Shown one piece after another: positions 42,013 to 52,243 of a stretch of 64,000 nucleotides of DNA (positions within the stretch are counted from its first letter, which is position 1; every line of letters starts with the position of its first letter). Source of the stretch: Ndongobacter massiliensis (GTDB taxonomy: Bacteria > Bacillota > Clostridia > Tissierellales > Peptoniphilaceae). Where the stretch lies: assembly GCF_900120375.1 (NCBI RefSeq), contig NZ_LT635480.1, forward strand, positions 1,308,840-1,372,839, written 5' to 3'. The notes beneath the pieces are model-generated. The model was not told the origin of the DNA. It worked only from the letters and a program-made list of their open reading frames with translations, and did not search any database. Position numbers and translations under genes: made by a program.

Positions 42013-43212
42013 TTAGTAATCTCTGCTCAACAGAAAATCTGCCAGATGCACGATCTTGACTCCATTGATATTGCCTGCAGCAAGTTCATCCAGCGTCACC
42101 ACATATTTCGGATAATGGTCTTTGACCGCAAGCAGGTTGACGACCTCGCGGTCAGACTCCTCTGGCAGATTGCGGCACACTTGCACATAAATCCGCTCGT
42201 CCCGACGCACGGCCACGAAGTCGATCTCTTTAGTGGCATTTTTTCCGATATACACATAATAGCCCCTTCGCCGAAGCTCGAAGTACACGATGTTTTCCAG
42301 CATGGCGGCAACTGATTTCGGATTAAAACCCATCATGCAGTATTTGATAGAAGCATCCGCGAGGTAGAACTTCTCCTGCGTTTTCAGGACGGTCTTACCC
42401 TGCATATCGTACCGCTGGCAGCGATAGATCACGAAAGCCTTTTCCATCCATTCCAGATAGTTATAGACCGCTTCCACCGAGAGGGAGCGTCCTTCACTTT
42501 TTAGGAATTTCACGATGGCATTGGCGGAAAAGGTCTTTCCGACATTCTCCACAACATACTTCACCACACGGTTGAACAGGTCAAAATTCGCAATATTGTG
42601 CCGCTTGGTGATGTCGATCGTGATGACGGAATTGTATATTCCCTCGACGATCTGATAGGACGAACGCTCATCGAAGTTTCCGAGCGCAACAATGGGAAAA
42701 CCGCCCATGCGGATATATTCGTTCAAAAGCTCTTTTGTTGCGCGACCGCTGTCCTTCTTAAACTCGAGATATTCAGCAAAGGACAGGGTGAAGACAGGAA
42801 TAGAAATATAGCGTCCTGTCAGATAGGTGGAAATCTCGCTAGACATCAGCTTGGAATTGGAGCCGGTTACATAAATGTCGGTATTGGAATCTTCCAGCAA
42901 ACTGTTGACTGCCTTTTCCCAGCCATCCACCTCTTGCACTTCGTCCAAAAGAAGATAATAACGCCCGTCATCGGTCATTTTCTCTTTGATCTCCCGGTAC
43001 ATCTGCTTGGCGGTCATGCTGTCGTCCAGCTCCTCCCAGGTATAGCGTAGTTGAATCACATGGTCTGCCGAAATGCCGCTGCCGATCAGGTCGTTTTTCA
43101 GCATCTCCAAAATGGTCGATTTTCCACAGCGGCGAATTCCGGCAAGGAGCTTCACCAACGGAACATCCCGATAGGTTTTCAGTATTTCCAAATAGTATGG
43201 CCTGATGATCAT
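42013..43212 (-). CDS. AAA-type ATPase with DUF4143 domain
   Basis: A 399-residue protein common in bacteria and archaea, often of unknown role. P-loop GIRRCGKST (residues 25-33), Walker B YYLLLDEVQEV, sensor region YVTGSNSKLMSSE, and a winged-helix part. A C-terminal DUF4143 domain has a nuclease-like ELRRRGYYVYIGKNATKEIDFVAVRRD and VQVC pattern. Start at ATG 43212, with GGAGGTG 5-6 bases upstream; a TTG farther upstream lies before this Shine-Dalgarno. Stands alone on the minus strand; base composition is closer to the core genome than to the AT-rich modules next to it. Function unassigned. Confidence 0.85.
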   Translation of the reverse strand: MIIRPYYLEILKTYRDVPLVKLLAGIRRCGKSTILEMLKNDLIGSGISADHVIQLRYTWEELDDSMTAKQMYREIKEKMTDDGRYYLLLDEVQEVDGWEKAVNSLLEDSNTDIYVTGSNSKLMSSEISTYLTGRYISIPVFTLSFAEYLEFKKDSGRATKELLNEYIRMGGFPIVALGNFDERSSYQIVEGIYNSVITIDITKRHNIANFDLFNRVVKYVVENVGKTFSANAIVKFLKSEGRSLSVEAVYNYLEWMEKAFVIYRCQRYDMQGKTVLKTQEKFYLADASIKYCMMGFNPKSVAAMLENIVYFELRRRGYYVYIGKNATKEIDFVAVRRDERIYVQVCRNLPEESDREVVNLLAVKDHYPKYVVTLDELAAGNINGVKIVHLADFLLSRDY

Positions 43213-43711
43213 GGTATCACCTCCATATATTATTATAGCCAAAAACTGAATTGAATTTATAAGTTTTTTCTTAAAATCTATAAAAACTTTCTAAATTAAA
43301 CAAGTTTTTTGCTCATTTCGCATTTCTATGACCAGAAAAGGGGCGCAGATTTGTCTACACCACTTTCGCCGCACTTCTATCGCTTTGATTTTTTGAGATA
43401 GACCACCGCATCGGTATGTCCGCTGTCGATCTCTATAAATGAAATCTTTTCTCGGATTCATTGTAACAGCGTATATAGGCTTTTTTGTTGCATTTTATTC
43501 TACAACTCGCCAACATATCTTTGTCTAGATTCACAGTCTTTCTTTTCCATACGCCCGTACTTTTTGCCGAATTTCCTGCGATTTCGCAATTCCACATACC
43601 TTAAATCACATTTTCAACATACCAAAAAGGGCTGTGAAAGCAACACGCCCTCACAACCCTTTCGATTCTTGTTTACTTATCGCCGTTACTTATCGCCGCA
43701 GCAAGGTCCAA
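43213..43711. other. Intergenic region between nifJ and the ATPase gene
   Basis: No gene is supported. The left 100 bases are very AT-rich and should contain the ATPase promoter. A short minus-strand frame near 43460-43370 (reading SFIEIDSGHTDAVVYLKK before a stop) might be a gene remnant, but has no start and I cannot name it. The right end holds the nifJ terminator. Confidence 0.5.
43624..43662 (-). terminator. Terminator of nifJ
   Basis: Minus-strand arms AAAGGGTTGTGA (43662-43651) and TTCACAGCCCTTT (43638-43626) pair with one mismatch over a 12-nt loop and are followed by TTGG. It lies 50 bases past the nifJ stop. Confidence 0.75.
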
Positions 43712-46700
43712 TCAGTACTCGATCTTCGCCATGCGCACGTACTTCTCGTAGCGCTCCTTGGCGGCTTTTTCCGCTTCCGCATACAGCTCTTCGGCAGCTT
43801 CCGGGAAATTGCGCTTCAGGGAAGAGTAACGCACTTCGCCCATGATGAATTCGCGGAAATCTGCCGTCGGCTCTTTGGAATCCAATTGGAAGGGGTTCTT
43901 GCCCTCTTCGACTCGGCGCGGGTCGTAGCGCCACAGATGCCAATATCCACATTCCACAGCCTGCTTCTCACGGAGCTGGCTCTTGCCCATGCCGATGCGG
44001 ATTCCATGGTTAATGCACGGTGCATACGCGATGACCAGAGACGGTCCATTGTAGCTCTCCGCCTCACGCAGTGCTTTGAGCGTCTGATTGTGATTGGCGC
44101 CCATCGCAATTTGCGCTGTATACACATAACCGTACTGCGCCTGCATCAGCCCCAGATCCTTGGACGTCACGCGCTTACCGGAAGCGGCAAATTGCGCGAT
44201 CGCTGCGAGCGGCGTCGCCTTGGAGGACTGCCCGCCGGTGTTGGAGTACACCTCGGTATTCATAACGAGGATGTTGATATTTTTGCCGGAAGCAAGGACA
44301 TGATCCAAACCGCCGTACCCGATATCGAAAGCCCAGCCGTCGCCACCAAAGATCCAGACGGATTTCTTCACCATGTAGTCTTTGAGGGCAAGCACTTCTT
44401 CAATCAAGCGCTGCGCTTCCTCATCGCCGACCTTTTCGTCCGCAGCGTTGAGGATTTCAACCGTCGCCGCCTTGGAAGCTTCGACCTCTTCGCGACCGTC
44501 GAGCCACGCCTGGAAGCGTTCATTCCACGCGCTATCCACTTTGCGGCTGAGGAATTCTTCCATCCGCGTTGCGACCAGAGCGCGGTTGCTCTCCGTTGCC
44601 AACAACATGCCGTAGCCATATTCCGCCGCATCCTCAAAGAGGGAGTTGCCCCAGGACGGTCCTTGTCCACAGGCATTCGTTGTATACGGCGTCGACGGAG
44701 CGGACGCACCCCAAATGGACGAGCAGCCCGTCGCATTGGCAATCAACATCCGATCGCCAAACAACTGCGTGACCAACCTTGCATACGGCGTCTCGCCACA
44801 GCCGGCGCATGCACCCGAGAACTCAAGCAGCGGCTTGCGGAACTGCGAACCCTTGACCGTGCTCGCATCCATGATCTGGTCTTTGTAACCAACCACCTCG
44901 TTCGCGTATTCCCAGTTGCCCTTTTGGGCTTCATAAACTTGCTCCAGCGGTTTCATAACAAGCGCTTTGTTCTTCGCCGGGCAAATGTCTGCACAGTTTC
45001 CGCAGCCCGTACAGTCGAGCGTAGACACCTGAATGCGGAAATTAAGGCCTTCCATGCCCTTGCCGATCGCTTTTTTGGAAGCAAAGGACTCGGGCGCATT
45101 GGCGACTTCCTCTTCATTCAACAGGAAGGGGCGAATGACGCCATGCGGGCAAACATACGAGCACTGATTGCACTGAATGCAGTTTTCGATCTGCCATTCC
45201 GGTACATAGAGCGCAATGCCGCGCTTTTCGTGCTGCGACGTTCCCTGTTCCCACTTTCCGTTGGCACGGTCCATAAAGGCCGAAACCGGCAGGTCATTGC
45301 CTTCCTGACGCAGCATCGGGAACACGACGTCGCGAATGAACGGCGGCACATCCGCCTCATCAACTTCTTCGTCTTTGGCATCTTTCCACGCCGCCGGTAC
45401 GTCGATTTTAACAACCGAATGCAGGCCGGCATCCACCGCTGCATAGTTCATCTGCACGATATCGTCGCCCTTGTGCCCATACGACTTTACGATCGAGTCT
45501 TTCAAATAACCCACGGCATCCTCAATCGGAAGCACTCCGGAGAGGTTGAAGAACGCTGACTGAATAATCATGTTCGTACGGCTGCCCAGTCCGAGTTCCT
45601 GCGCAATCTTTGATGCATTGACAATGTAGAAAGAAATCTCGTGTTCTGCGAGATAGCGCTTCATCTTCGCCGGTAGATGGCTTTCCAATTCGTCCGGCTC
45701 CCAGGTACAGTTGAGCAGGAAAGTACCGCCGTCCTTCAGTCCCTTGAGCAGATCGTACTGATGCACATAGGCCTGTTTTGAACAGGAAATATAATCCGCC
45801 TCATCGAGCAAATAGGTTGCGCGAATCGGCGTCTTGCCGAAACGCAGGTGCGATACCGTCAAGCCGCCCGACTTCTTCGAATCATAGTCGAAATAGCCCT
45901 GTGCGTACATGTCCGTGTTGTCACCGATAATTTTGATCGCCTGCTTATTTGCGCCGACCGTGCCATCCGAGCCGAAGCCCCAGAACTTGCAGCGCGTCGT
46001 GCCCGGTTCGGCAATATGGAGTTTTTCCGAACGGTCTAACGACAGGTTGGTCACGTCATCTTCGATGCTGATGGTAAAGTGCTCTTTCGGCTCTTCCGCC
46101 TGCAGATTGCGGAATACTGCCAACAAGTCCGTCGGCGTCGTATCCTTCGAACCGAGTCCGTAGCGTCCCCCGATGACCATCGGGTGGCGATCCGACTCAT
46201 AGAAAGCGCCGCGCACATCCAGATACAGCGGCTCGCCGATGGCGCCTTTTTCCTTCGTGCGGTCAAGCACGGCAATGCGCTTGGCGGTCTTCGGTACCGC
46301 TGCAAGGAAGTGCTTTTCGCTGAACGGACGATAGAGGCGAACCTTGACCATGCCGACCTTTTCGCCCTTTTCCTGCAGATGATCGATGACCTGCTCCATC
46401 GCCTCGCAAGCGGAGCCCATCAAAACGGCAACATATTCCGCATCCGGCGCACCGTAGTAATCAAAGAGGTGGTAGCTGCGCCCCGTTTTTTCCGACACTT
46501 GAGCCATGTAGTCTTCGACAATCGGCACGATGTCGATATACGCCTGGTTCGACGCTTCGGCATTCTGGAAATAGATATCCGGTGCCTGTGCCGTGCCCAT
46601 CGTTTGCGGGCGTTCCGGATTCAAACTGCGATCGCGGAAATTCTGTACGGCCTCAAAATCCGTCATTTCTGCCAGATCTTTGTAATCCCAGACTTGAATT

Positions 46701-47245
46701 TTCTGAATCTCGTGGGACGTGCGGAAACCGTCAAAGAAATGACAGAAAGGCACAGACCCTTTGATCGCCGACAGATGCGCCACTGCCGCCAGATCCATCG
46801 CTTCCTGCACGGAGTTGGAGCACAAAAATGCGAAGCCGGTCATGCGCGCCGCGTTGATGTCTTGATGGTCGCCGTAAATTGAAAGGGCGTGGGTTGCGAG
46901 CGCACGCGCCGCGACGTGAAAGACGCCCGGCAGATGTTCTCCGGCAATCTTAAACATATCCGGAATCATAAGTAACAAGCCCTGCGATGCGGTATATGTA
47001 GTTGTGAGAGCACCAGCGGCTAACGAACCGTGCACGGCACCTGCCGCACCCGCTTCGGATTGCATTTCCACCACATTAACGGGTTTCCCAAAAATATTCT
47101 TCTGCCCATGCGCCGCCCATGTGTCCACATGTTCCGGCATCGGCGAGGATGGAGTGATCGGATAAATTGTCGCGACCTCAGTGAAAGCATACGAGACGTA
47201 CGCCGCCGCCTGGTTTCCATCCATGGTTTTAAATTGTTGCGCCAT
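43712..47245 (-). CDS. nifJ: Pyruvate:ferredoxin (flavodoxin) oxidoreductase, single-chain
   Basis: Oxidises pyruvate plus CoA to acetyl-CoA, CO2 and reduced ferredoxin, the central energy step of anaerobic fermenters. The 1177-residue chain holds all domains in order: N-terminal TPP-linked domain (YPITPSSPMPEH), transketolase-like and CoA domains. A two-cluster ferredoxin domain around residues 690-760 has CIQCNQCSYVCPHG and CTGCGNCADICPAK. The C-terminal TPP-binding domain has GDGWAFDIGYGGLDHVLASG near residue 970, with a proximal-cluster CAGCGETPY. Single gene with its own promoter and terminator. A long open frame antisense to it is a codon-bias shadow. Confidence 0.97.
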   Translation of the reverse strand: MAQQFKTMDGNQAAAYVSYAFTEVATIYPITPSSPMPEHVDTWAAHGQKNIFGKPVNVVEMQSEAGAAGAVHGSLAAGALTTTYTASQGLLLMIPDMFKIAGEHLPGVFHVAARALATHALSIYGDHQDINAARMTGFAFLCSNSVQEAMDLAAVAHLSAIKGSVPFCHFFDGFRTSHEIQKIQVWDYKDLAEMTDFEAVQNFRDRSLNPERPQTMGTAQAPDIYFQNAEASNQAYIDIVPIVEDYMAQVSEKTGRSYHLFDYYGAPDAEYVAVLMGSACEAMEQVIDHLQEKGEKVGMVKVRLYRPFSEKHFLAAVPKTAKRIAVLDRTKEKGAIGEPLYLDVRGAFYESDRHPMVIGGRYGLGSKDTTPTDLLAVFRNLQAEEPKEHFTISIEDDVTNLSLDRSEKLHIAEPGTTRCKFWGFGSDGTVGANKQAIKIIGDNTDMYAQGYFDYDSKKSGGLTVSHLRFGKTPIRATYLLDEADYISCSKQAYVHQYDLLKGLKDGGTFLLNCTWEPDELESHLPAKMKRYLAEHEISFYIVNASKIAQELGLGSRTNMIIQSAFFNLSGVLPIEDAVGYLKDSIVKSYGHKGDDIVQMNYAAVDAGLHSVVKIDVPAAWKDAKDEEVDEADVPPFIRDVVFPMLRQEGNDLPVSAFMDRANGKWEQGTSQHEKRGIALYVPEWQIENCIQCNQCSYVCPHGVIRPFLLNEEEVANAPESFASKKAIGKGMEGLNFRIQVSTLDCTGCGNCADICPAKNKALVMKPLEQVYEAQKGNWEYANEVVGYKDQIMDASTVKGSQFRKPLLEFSGACAGCGETPYARLVTQLFGDRMLIANATGCSSIWGASAPSTPYTTNACGQGPSWGNSLFEDAAEYGYGMLLATESNRALVATRMEEFLSRKVDSAWNERFQAWLDGREEVEASKAATVEILNAADEKVGDEEAQRLIEEVLALKDYMVKKSVWIFGGDGWAFDIGYGGLDHVLASGKNINILVMNTEVYSNTGGQSSKATPLAAIAQFAASGKRVTSKDLGLMQAQYGYVYTAQIAMGANHNQTLKALREAESYNGPSLVIAYAPCINHGIRIGMGKSQLREKQAVECGYWHLWRYDPRRVEEGKNPFQLDSKEPTADFREFIMGEVRYSSLKRNFPEAAEELYAEAEKAAKERYEKYVRMAKIEY

Positions 47246-47337
47246 AGAAACCTCCTATATTTTATATTGCATCATACCAACCATTTTTGCACGACAAAGC
47301 CCACCGCTTGCTCGTGGTGTTGCTCTGTACGCTTCAA

Positions 47338-47366
47338 AGTATAAACGAAAGCCCAAACCCCGTCAA
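47338..47366 (-). promoter_or_regulatory. Promoter of nifJ
   Basis: On the minus strand: -35 TTGACG (47366-47361), 17-bp spacer, -10 TATACT (47343-47338), about 90 bases before the ATG, which has AGGAGG 5 bases upstream. Confidence 0.75.
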
Positions 47367-47478
47367 TTCAACATCCGACAGCCTTTGCGCTGGCCAGCAA
47401 CACTTTTTGCTTTATACCCAGTTCTCGATGCGATACCCGCGTTCACTGCGATAGCCATGTTCCCAGTGATGTCCGCGT

Positions 47479-48426
47479 TTACTCGCCGCCCTGCGAAGCG
47501 GTGCGCGCTTCGTCGATCAGCCGCAAATTGAGTTCCGCCGCCGCATTGTATCCCATGCGCCGCTGACGGTTATTACGCGTCGCCACTTCAATGATCATGG
47601 CGACATTGCGCCCCGGCTTGACCGGAATCGTAATTTCCGGTACGCGAATGCCCAAAATCTCCGTGAAATTATCCGTCAGCCCCAGGCGGTCATACTCCTT
47701 CTCATCGTCCCAATTTTCCAACTCCACCACCATTTCGATGAAGGTATCGGTTTTCACTGAACCGACGCCGTACAGTCGGCGAATGTCCAGAATGCCGAGT
47801 CCGCGAATCTCCATATAATGACGAATATTTTCCGGACAGGAGCCCAGTAGTTTTCCGTCGATTTTTTTTATGTCCACCACATCGTCCGCCACGAGGCGAT
47901 GGCCCCGGATGAGCAAATCCAGACCCGTCTCCGACTTTCCGACGGAACTCTTGCCGCGAATCAAGACGCCCATACCGAACACCTCCATCAACCCGGCATG
48001 AATCGTAATTTCTTCCGCAAGCAAACTCTCCAACGTCGAATCCAGCGCCGCAATGAGCTTGGTTGTCGCCAAGCTGGAGCGCAGGATCGTCTTGTTGTAA
48101 TAATCCGCCAGGTCGATAATATCCTGCGTGATCTCCTGATTGTAGGAGTAGATGATCGCGGGAATCGGGTAAGAAAGGATGCCGCGGAAGCGCTCATAGC
48201 GCAACCCCTCTTCCATTTGTGAGTAGTAGGCATATTCCACGCTGCCGATGATTTGAATGCGCTGCCAGGGAAAGTTTTCCATAAAACCTGACAACTGGAG
48301 TCCCGGGCGATTGACATCCCGCGAATTCACATGCACTTCTTCATAGTCCCGGCTGCGCGAGACGACTTCCAGATTCAGCGCCCGCACCACATCCGAAAGT
48401 TTACACGTCTTTTCCGGTTTTTCCAT
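47479..48426 (-). CDS. hprK: HPr kinase/phosphorylase
   Basis: Phosphorylates and dephosphorylates Ser46 of HPr, the switch for carbon catabolite repression in Gram-positives. From ATG 48426 the product has 315 residues. It shows the conserved histidine in IHAGLMEVFGMGVLIRG, the P-loop GKSSVGKSE (residues 158-166), HRLVADDVVDI, and the C-terminal K-loop region VPEITIPVKPGRNVAMIIEVA. The P-loop reads GKSSVGKS where GDSGVGKS is commonest. The start, preceded by AAGGAG, lies 26 bases inside the uvrC 3' end. Its presence suggests that the sugar-acid modules may be under catabolite control. Confidence 0.95.
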   Translation of the reverse strand: MEKPEKTCKLSDVVRALNLEVVSRSRDYEEVHVNSRDVNRPGLQLSGFMENFPWQRIQIIGSVEYAYYSQMEEGLRYERFRGILSYPIPAIIYSYNQEITQDIIDLADYYNKTILRSSLATTKLIAALDSTLESLLAEEITIHAGLMEVFGMGVLIRGKSSVGKSETGLDLLIRGHRLVADDVVDIKKIDGKLLGSCPENIRHYMEIRGLGILDIRRLYGVGSVKTDTFIEMVVELENWDDEKEYDRLGLTDNFTEILGIRVPEITIPVKPGRNVAMIIEVATRNNRQRRMGYNAAAELNLRLIDEARTASQGGE

Positions 48427-50386
48427 CGATTTCTCCTTCATCCTTCCGTGTCTGATCTTTGCATGCCCGCGAACGGCGGTTTGTGTTGCGCGCTTCTGCC
48501 GTCGTTTCGCTTGGCGCGGCTTCTTCCGTATCATGAAAATAGCGATACACCGCCTCGGCGGCGCGCCGGTTCATGCCCGCCACTCCCGCCAATTCGTCTA
48601 CGCCGGCGGCACGTACGGCTTCCACCGACCCCAATTCCCGCAACAGAGCTGTGCGCCGCACCGCGCCGATCCCTTTGATGTCATCCAGTTCGGAGTGGGT
48701 CATGGCCCGGTTGCGCAACTGGTGGTGGTAGTTGATTGCGAAGCGGTGCACTTCCTCCTGGATGGCATAGAGGTATTTGTACAGTGCCGAACGCACCTCG
48801 AGCGAATACTCGCGTTCGCGGAAAAACAGCGCGCGCGTCGTATGCTTGTCATCCTTGACCATGCCGGCAACGGGAATTGCCAACTGCAATTCACGCAGCA
48901 CCGCCTCGCATACATGAACCTGCCCGATACCGCCGTCCATCAATATGAGATTCGGAAGAACCCCGAATCCCGTGGTCGGCACCTCGCCGCGCGCTTTGGC
49001 TTCGTCACGTTCCCGCACCCCTCTGGTAAAACGACGGGTGAGCATTTCGCGCTGCGACGCGTATTCGTCCATTCCTTCCACACCGCGAATCTTAAACTTT
49101 CGATACTCTTTCAGCTGCTTTTGCGCGCGCCGATACACCACCATCGAGCCGACATTCTGTACACCGGAAATATTGGAAATATCGTACGCTTCAATGCGAT
49201 CAAGCCCCTCCTGCTGCAAGAGCTGTTCCAACTCGCGTATCCCCTGATCCGCAACGCGTTCGCGGCGATTGCGGCGCGCTTCCAATTTGACCAGGTGCTC
49301 TTCCGCATTCATGCGCACCGTCTCCAACAGACGGCTCTTCTTCCCGCGCTGCGGTACGCGCAGGCGCACGGTACGTCCGCGCTTCTGCTCCAGAAACGAA
49401 TGAATCGCGGTTTCATCGACCGGTGCGGTTTCCAGTAGAATCTCGCCGGGCACATAGGTGGCGTCGATATAAAACTGTTTCAAAAACGAGCTGAGAATTT
49501 CCGCCTCTTCTTCATCATAGGAGGCGCGGATGGCGAAATGTTCCCGATCGACGACCTTCCCCCCGCGCAAAAAGAAAACCTGAATCGTTACGGCATCCAC
49601 CCCGCGCGCCAGCGCGATAATGTCCGCATCGCTCCCGCCTGCAAAACTCACTTGCTGGCGCTCCTGCAGTGCCTGTAAATGCGCAATCTCGTCGCGCAGC
49701 CGTGCGGCGCGCTCGTAGCGCAGTGCATCCGAGGCCTCGCGCATCGCCTTTTCCAACCGCTCCCGCAGCGGTTTGTCGCGGCCTTTGAGAAGCTGCTCCG
49801 CTTCCTCCACCGATGCCAGATACGCCGCTTCCTCCGCCTTCCCCGCGCAGGGGGCGGGACACTGCCCGATAAAGTAGCGCAGACAGGGGCGCTGCAGACG
49901 CTGCCCGCGCGCAAAGTCCAAATTGCAATTGCGAATTTTGTAGACGCGCTGCAGCAATTCAATCGTGTCGTTCACCGCGTAGGCATTCGGAAAGGGACCG
50001 TAGTATCGCGCCCCGTCGGATTCCACGCGCCGCACTTTTTGTATGCGCGGGAAGGGCTCTTTTGTGATGCGGATGTACGGATATTGCTTGTCATCGCGCA
50101 GTAAAATATTGTATTTCGGCGCGTGCTCTTTGATGAAGTTTGATTCCAGAACCAGCGCCTCGACCTCGTTTTCGACGCGAATGTATTCAAAGTGATCGAC
50201 ATGTTCAACCATCGCCAACACTTTTGCGCTCTTTCCACTCGTGCCGGTCTGGAAATATGAGCGCACCCGATTCTTCAGCGAAATCGCCTTGCCGACGTAG
50301 ATAATCTCCCCCTCCGCGTTGTACATCAGGTACACCCCGGGACTGTCCGGCAGTGCCTTGAGCGCCTCCGTAAAATCTTTTGCCAT
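48401..50386 (-). CDS. uvrC: Excinuclease ABC subunit C
   Basis: Makes both incisions in nucleotide excision repair. The 661-residue protein has the N-terminal GIY-YIG nuclease (SPGVYLMYNAEGEIIYVGKA, residues 14-33), a UVR domain around residue 200, the RNase H-like second nuclease (AYDISNISG and LILMDGGIGQV), and C-terminal helix-hairpin-helix motifs (DDIKGIGAVRRTALL, VAGMNRRAAEAV). A 40-residue hydrophilic tail after the HhH region extends the usual length of about 600. It overlaps the pepP stop by one base and hprK by 26 bases. Confidence 0.95.
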   Translation of the reverse strand: MAKDFTEALKALPDSPGVYLMYNAEGEIIYVGKAISLKNRVRSYFQTGTSGKSAKVLAMVEHVDHFEYIRVENEVEALVLESNFIKEHAPKYNILLRDDKQYPYIRITKEPFPRIQKVRRVESDGARYYGPFPNAYAVNDTIELLQRVYKIRNCNLDFARGQRLQRPCLRYFIGQCPAPCAGKAEEAAYLASVEEAEQLLKGRDKPLRERLEKAMREASDALRYERAARLRDEIAHLQALQERQQVSFAGGSDADIIALARGVDAVTIQVFFLRGGKVVDREHFAIRASYDEEEAEILSSFLKQFYIDATYVPGEILLETAPVDETAIHSFLEQKRGRTVRLRVPQRGKKSRLLETVRMNAEEHLVKLEARRNRRERVADQGIRELEQLLQQEGLDRIEAYDISNISGVQNVGSMVVYRRAQKQLKEYRKFKIRGVEGMDEYASQREMLTRRFTRGVRERDEAKARGEVPTTGFGVLPNLILMDGGIGQVHVCEAVLRELQLAIPVAGMVKDDKHTTRALFFREREYSLEVRSALYKYLYAIQEEVHRFAINYHHQLRNRAMTHSELDDIKGIGAVRRTALLRELGSVEAVRAAGVDELAGVAGMNRRAAEAVYRYFHDTEEAAPSETTAEARNTNRRSRACKDQTRKDEGEIDGKTGKDV

Positions 50387-52161
50387 TACGCCAAGGGTTT
50401 GCAGCGTTCCGTGAGATAATCCAGCTCTTCCCCTTCCAGATGGGGCGACAGTTTCTCATAGCAGGTGTGATTGTAACTGTTCAGCCAGTCGATTTCCCAA
50501 GCATCCAGCAGGTCGCGCATCACAGGGCGCGTGTCGATCGGCACCCAGGTCAGCGGCTCCAAGGCGTAGAAAGTCCCGAACTGATTTTCCTCCACGGCAA
50601 TACAAACGGTGATGGACTCAATGCGAATACCGTGCCGCCCGGCGACGTAAAGCCCCGGCTCCATACTCGTGACCATGCCTGGCACAATTTCCACGCCGTT
50701 ATCCGCCGCACTGAAGCGCTGCGGTCCCTCGTGCACGGAAAGCACATGCCCCACGCCATGGCCCGTGCCGTGATTGTAATCACAGCACTCCCGACGCAGC
50801 GGCGCACGCGTGATGGCATCGATGACAGCGCCTTTCGTGCCTTTCGGGAATTTTGCCGTCATCCCCGCGATATGTGCCTTGAGCACCAGGGTATAATCCC
50901 GCATTTCCGCTTCGTTCATCTTTCCCATGGCAACCGTTCGCGTGATGTCCGTCGTGCCCTGCAAATAGTGCCCGCCGCTGTCCACCAAAAGCATGTGTTT
51001 CGCATCAATGCGCGTCGATTTTGCCTGATGCATCGGGTTATAGTGCACAATTGCCGCATTCGAGGCATACCCGATGATGGCGGAAAAGCTGTCCTCTAAA
51101 AAATCTTCCTGCTCCTGTCGCAGCGCATGCAACTTCTCGCAGGCATTGCGCTCGGTAATACTGCCGGTGGAAACGCCCGTTTCCACCCAATTGAAAAACT
51201 TCACCAAGGCAACGCCGTCTTTAATATAGGCCTCTTTTGAATTTTCTATTTCGCAGTCGTTCTTAATCGCCTTCATCAGGGTCGTCAAATTCACACCCTG
51301 CTGCACTTTGACATTGGTGGCAAGCTTCTGGAACAGGCTCACATTGGTGCGCGACGGATCCAGATAGACGATCTTTTGTCCCTCAATCGCCGCCAACGCT
51401 TCGCCCGCTTCTTCGTAGGCGCGAACTTCAACGCCCGCCTGTGCCAATGACGTACACACCTCCTCGGGCAAGCGCGCCAAATCTCCGAACAAAACAGCCT
51501 GCTCCGCCGATACGAGCGCATAACTCAAAAACACCGGCGTGCATTCCACATCCCATCCGCGGATGTTGTACAGATAGCACACGTCCTCCGGTGCGCCGAT
51601 AAATGTGCAGTCGACCTCGCGGTCACGCAGCATATAGCGCAACACTTCCAGTTTTTCTTCCACGGTCTGCCCGGCGTATTCCGCGCTATAACAAAAGGCG
51701 GGTTTTCCCGGCAGCGCCGGTCGATCGGCCCAGATTTCTGAGATAAAATCCACATCGGTAATCAGCATACGCCGACCCAGATCGCGTCCCATCTTCCGAT
51801 ACGTTTCCAATGCCATGCACTTGCCGTCAAAGCCGATGCGCCCGAAGGGGGTGACGTTCTCCCGTAAAAATTCCTCGACGCTCGGATCTTCCGTCCCCAT
51901 GCGATATAAGCGGAAAGGCGTATCTTTCAATTCCTCTTCCGCCTGCAAAAAATAACGTCCATCCGTCCACAAACCGCACGCATTCGGCGTAATCACCGCC
52001 GTTCCCGCCGAACCGGTGAATCCGGAAATGTATTCGCGCGTCTTATAGTATTCCGCCACATACTCGGATTGATGCGGATCCGACGTTGGAACAATATACG
52101 CCTCCAAATTTCGCTTCGCCATCTTTTGGCGCAGAGCCGCTACGCGTTGTGTAATTGTCAT
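50386..52161 (-). CDS. pepP: Xaa-Pro aminopeptidase (M24B family)
   Basis: Removes N-terminal residues before proline, using two divalent metals. The 591-residue length matches the long type with two N-terminal creatinase-like domains. It shows the metal ligands of the C-terminal M24 domain in order: VDSGGHYLQGTTDITRT (two aspartates), HGTGHGVGHVLSVHEGP (histidine), ESITVC-region glutamate and a final glutamate near EPGLY. N-terminal pattern YIVPTSDPHQSEY is typical. ATG start with GAGGAGG. A TAGAAT box at 52195-52190 may be its -10. First gene of the pepP-uvrC-hprK operon. Confidence 0.92.
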   Translation of the reverse strand: MTITQRVAALRQKMAKRNLEAYIVPTSDPHQSEYVAEYYKTREYISGFTGSAGTAVITPNACGLWTDGRYFLQAEEELKDTPFRLYRMGTEDPSVEEFLRENVTPFGRIGFDGKCMALETYRKMGRDLGRRMLITDVDFISEIWADRPALPGKPAFCYSAEYAGQTVEEKLEVLRYMLRDREVDCTFIGAPEDVCYLYNIRGWDVECTPVFLSYALVSAEQAVLFGDLARLPEEVCTSLAQAGVEVRAYEEAGEALAAIEGQKIVYLDPSRTNVSLFQKLATNVKVQQGVNLTTLMKAIKNDCEIENSKEAYIKDGVALVKFFNWVETGVSTGSITERNACEKLHALRQEQEDFLEDSFSAIIGYASNAAIVHYNPMHQAKSTRIDAKHMLLVDSGGHYLQGTTDITRTVAMGKMNEAEMRDYTLVLKAHIAGMTAKFPKGTKGAVIDAITRAPLRRECCDYNHGTGHGVGHVLSVHEGPQRFSAADNGVEIVPGMVTSMEPGLYVAGRHGIRIESITVCIAVEENQFGTFYALEPLTWVPIDTRPVMRDLLDAWEIDWLNSYNHTCYEKLSPHLEGEELDYLTERCKPLA

Positions 52162-52243
52162 GGCAAACCTCCTCTTTCACAGTACCTTTATTCTACCGCA
52201 TCCCGAAAAATTTTTGTGAAAATTGCGAACAGGAAGGCAGCTC

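Noticed and set aside
43370-43465. A remnant-like minus-strand frame reading SFIEIDSGHTDAVVYLKK
   Set aside because: No start codon or family match; may be chance.
43634-45559. A 641-codon open frame on the plus strand
   Set aside because: It is antisense to nifJ in a codon-biased region, resembles no family, and is cut by no operon logic; nifJ itself is beyond doubt.
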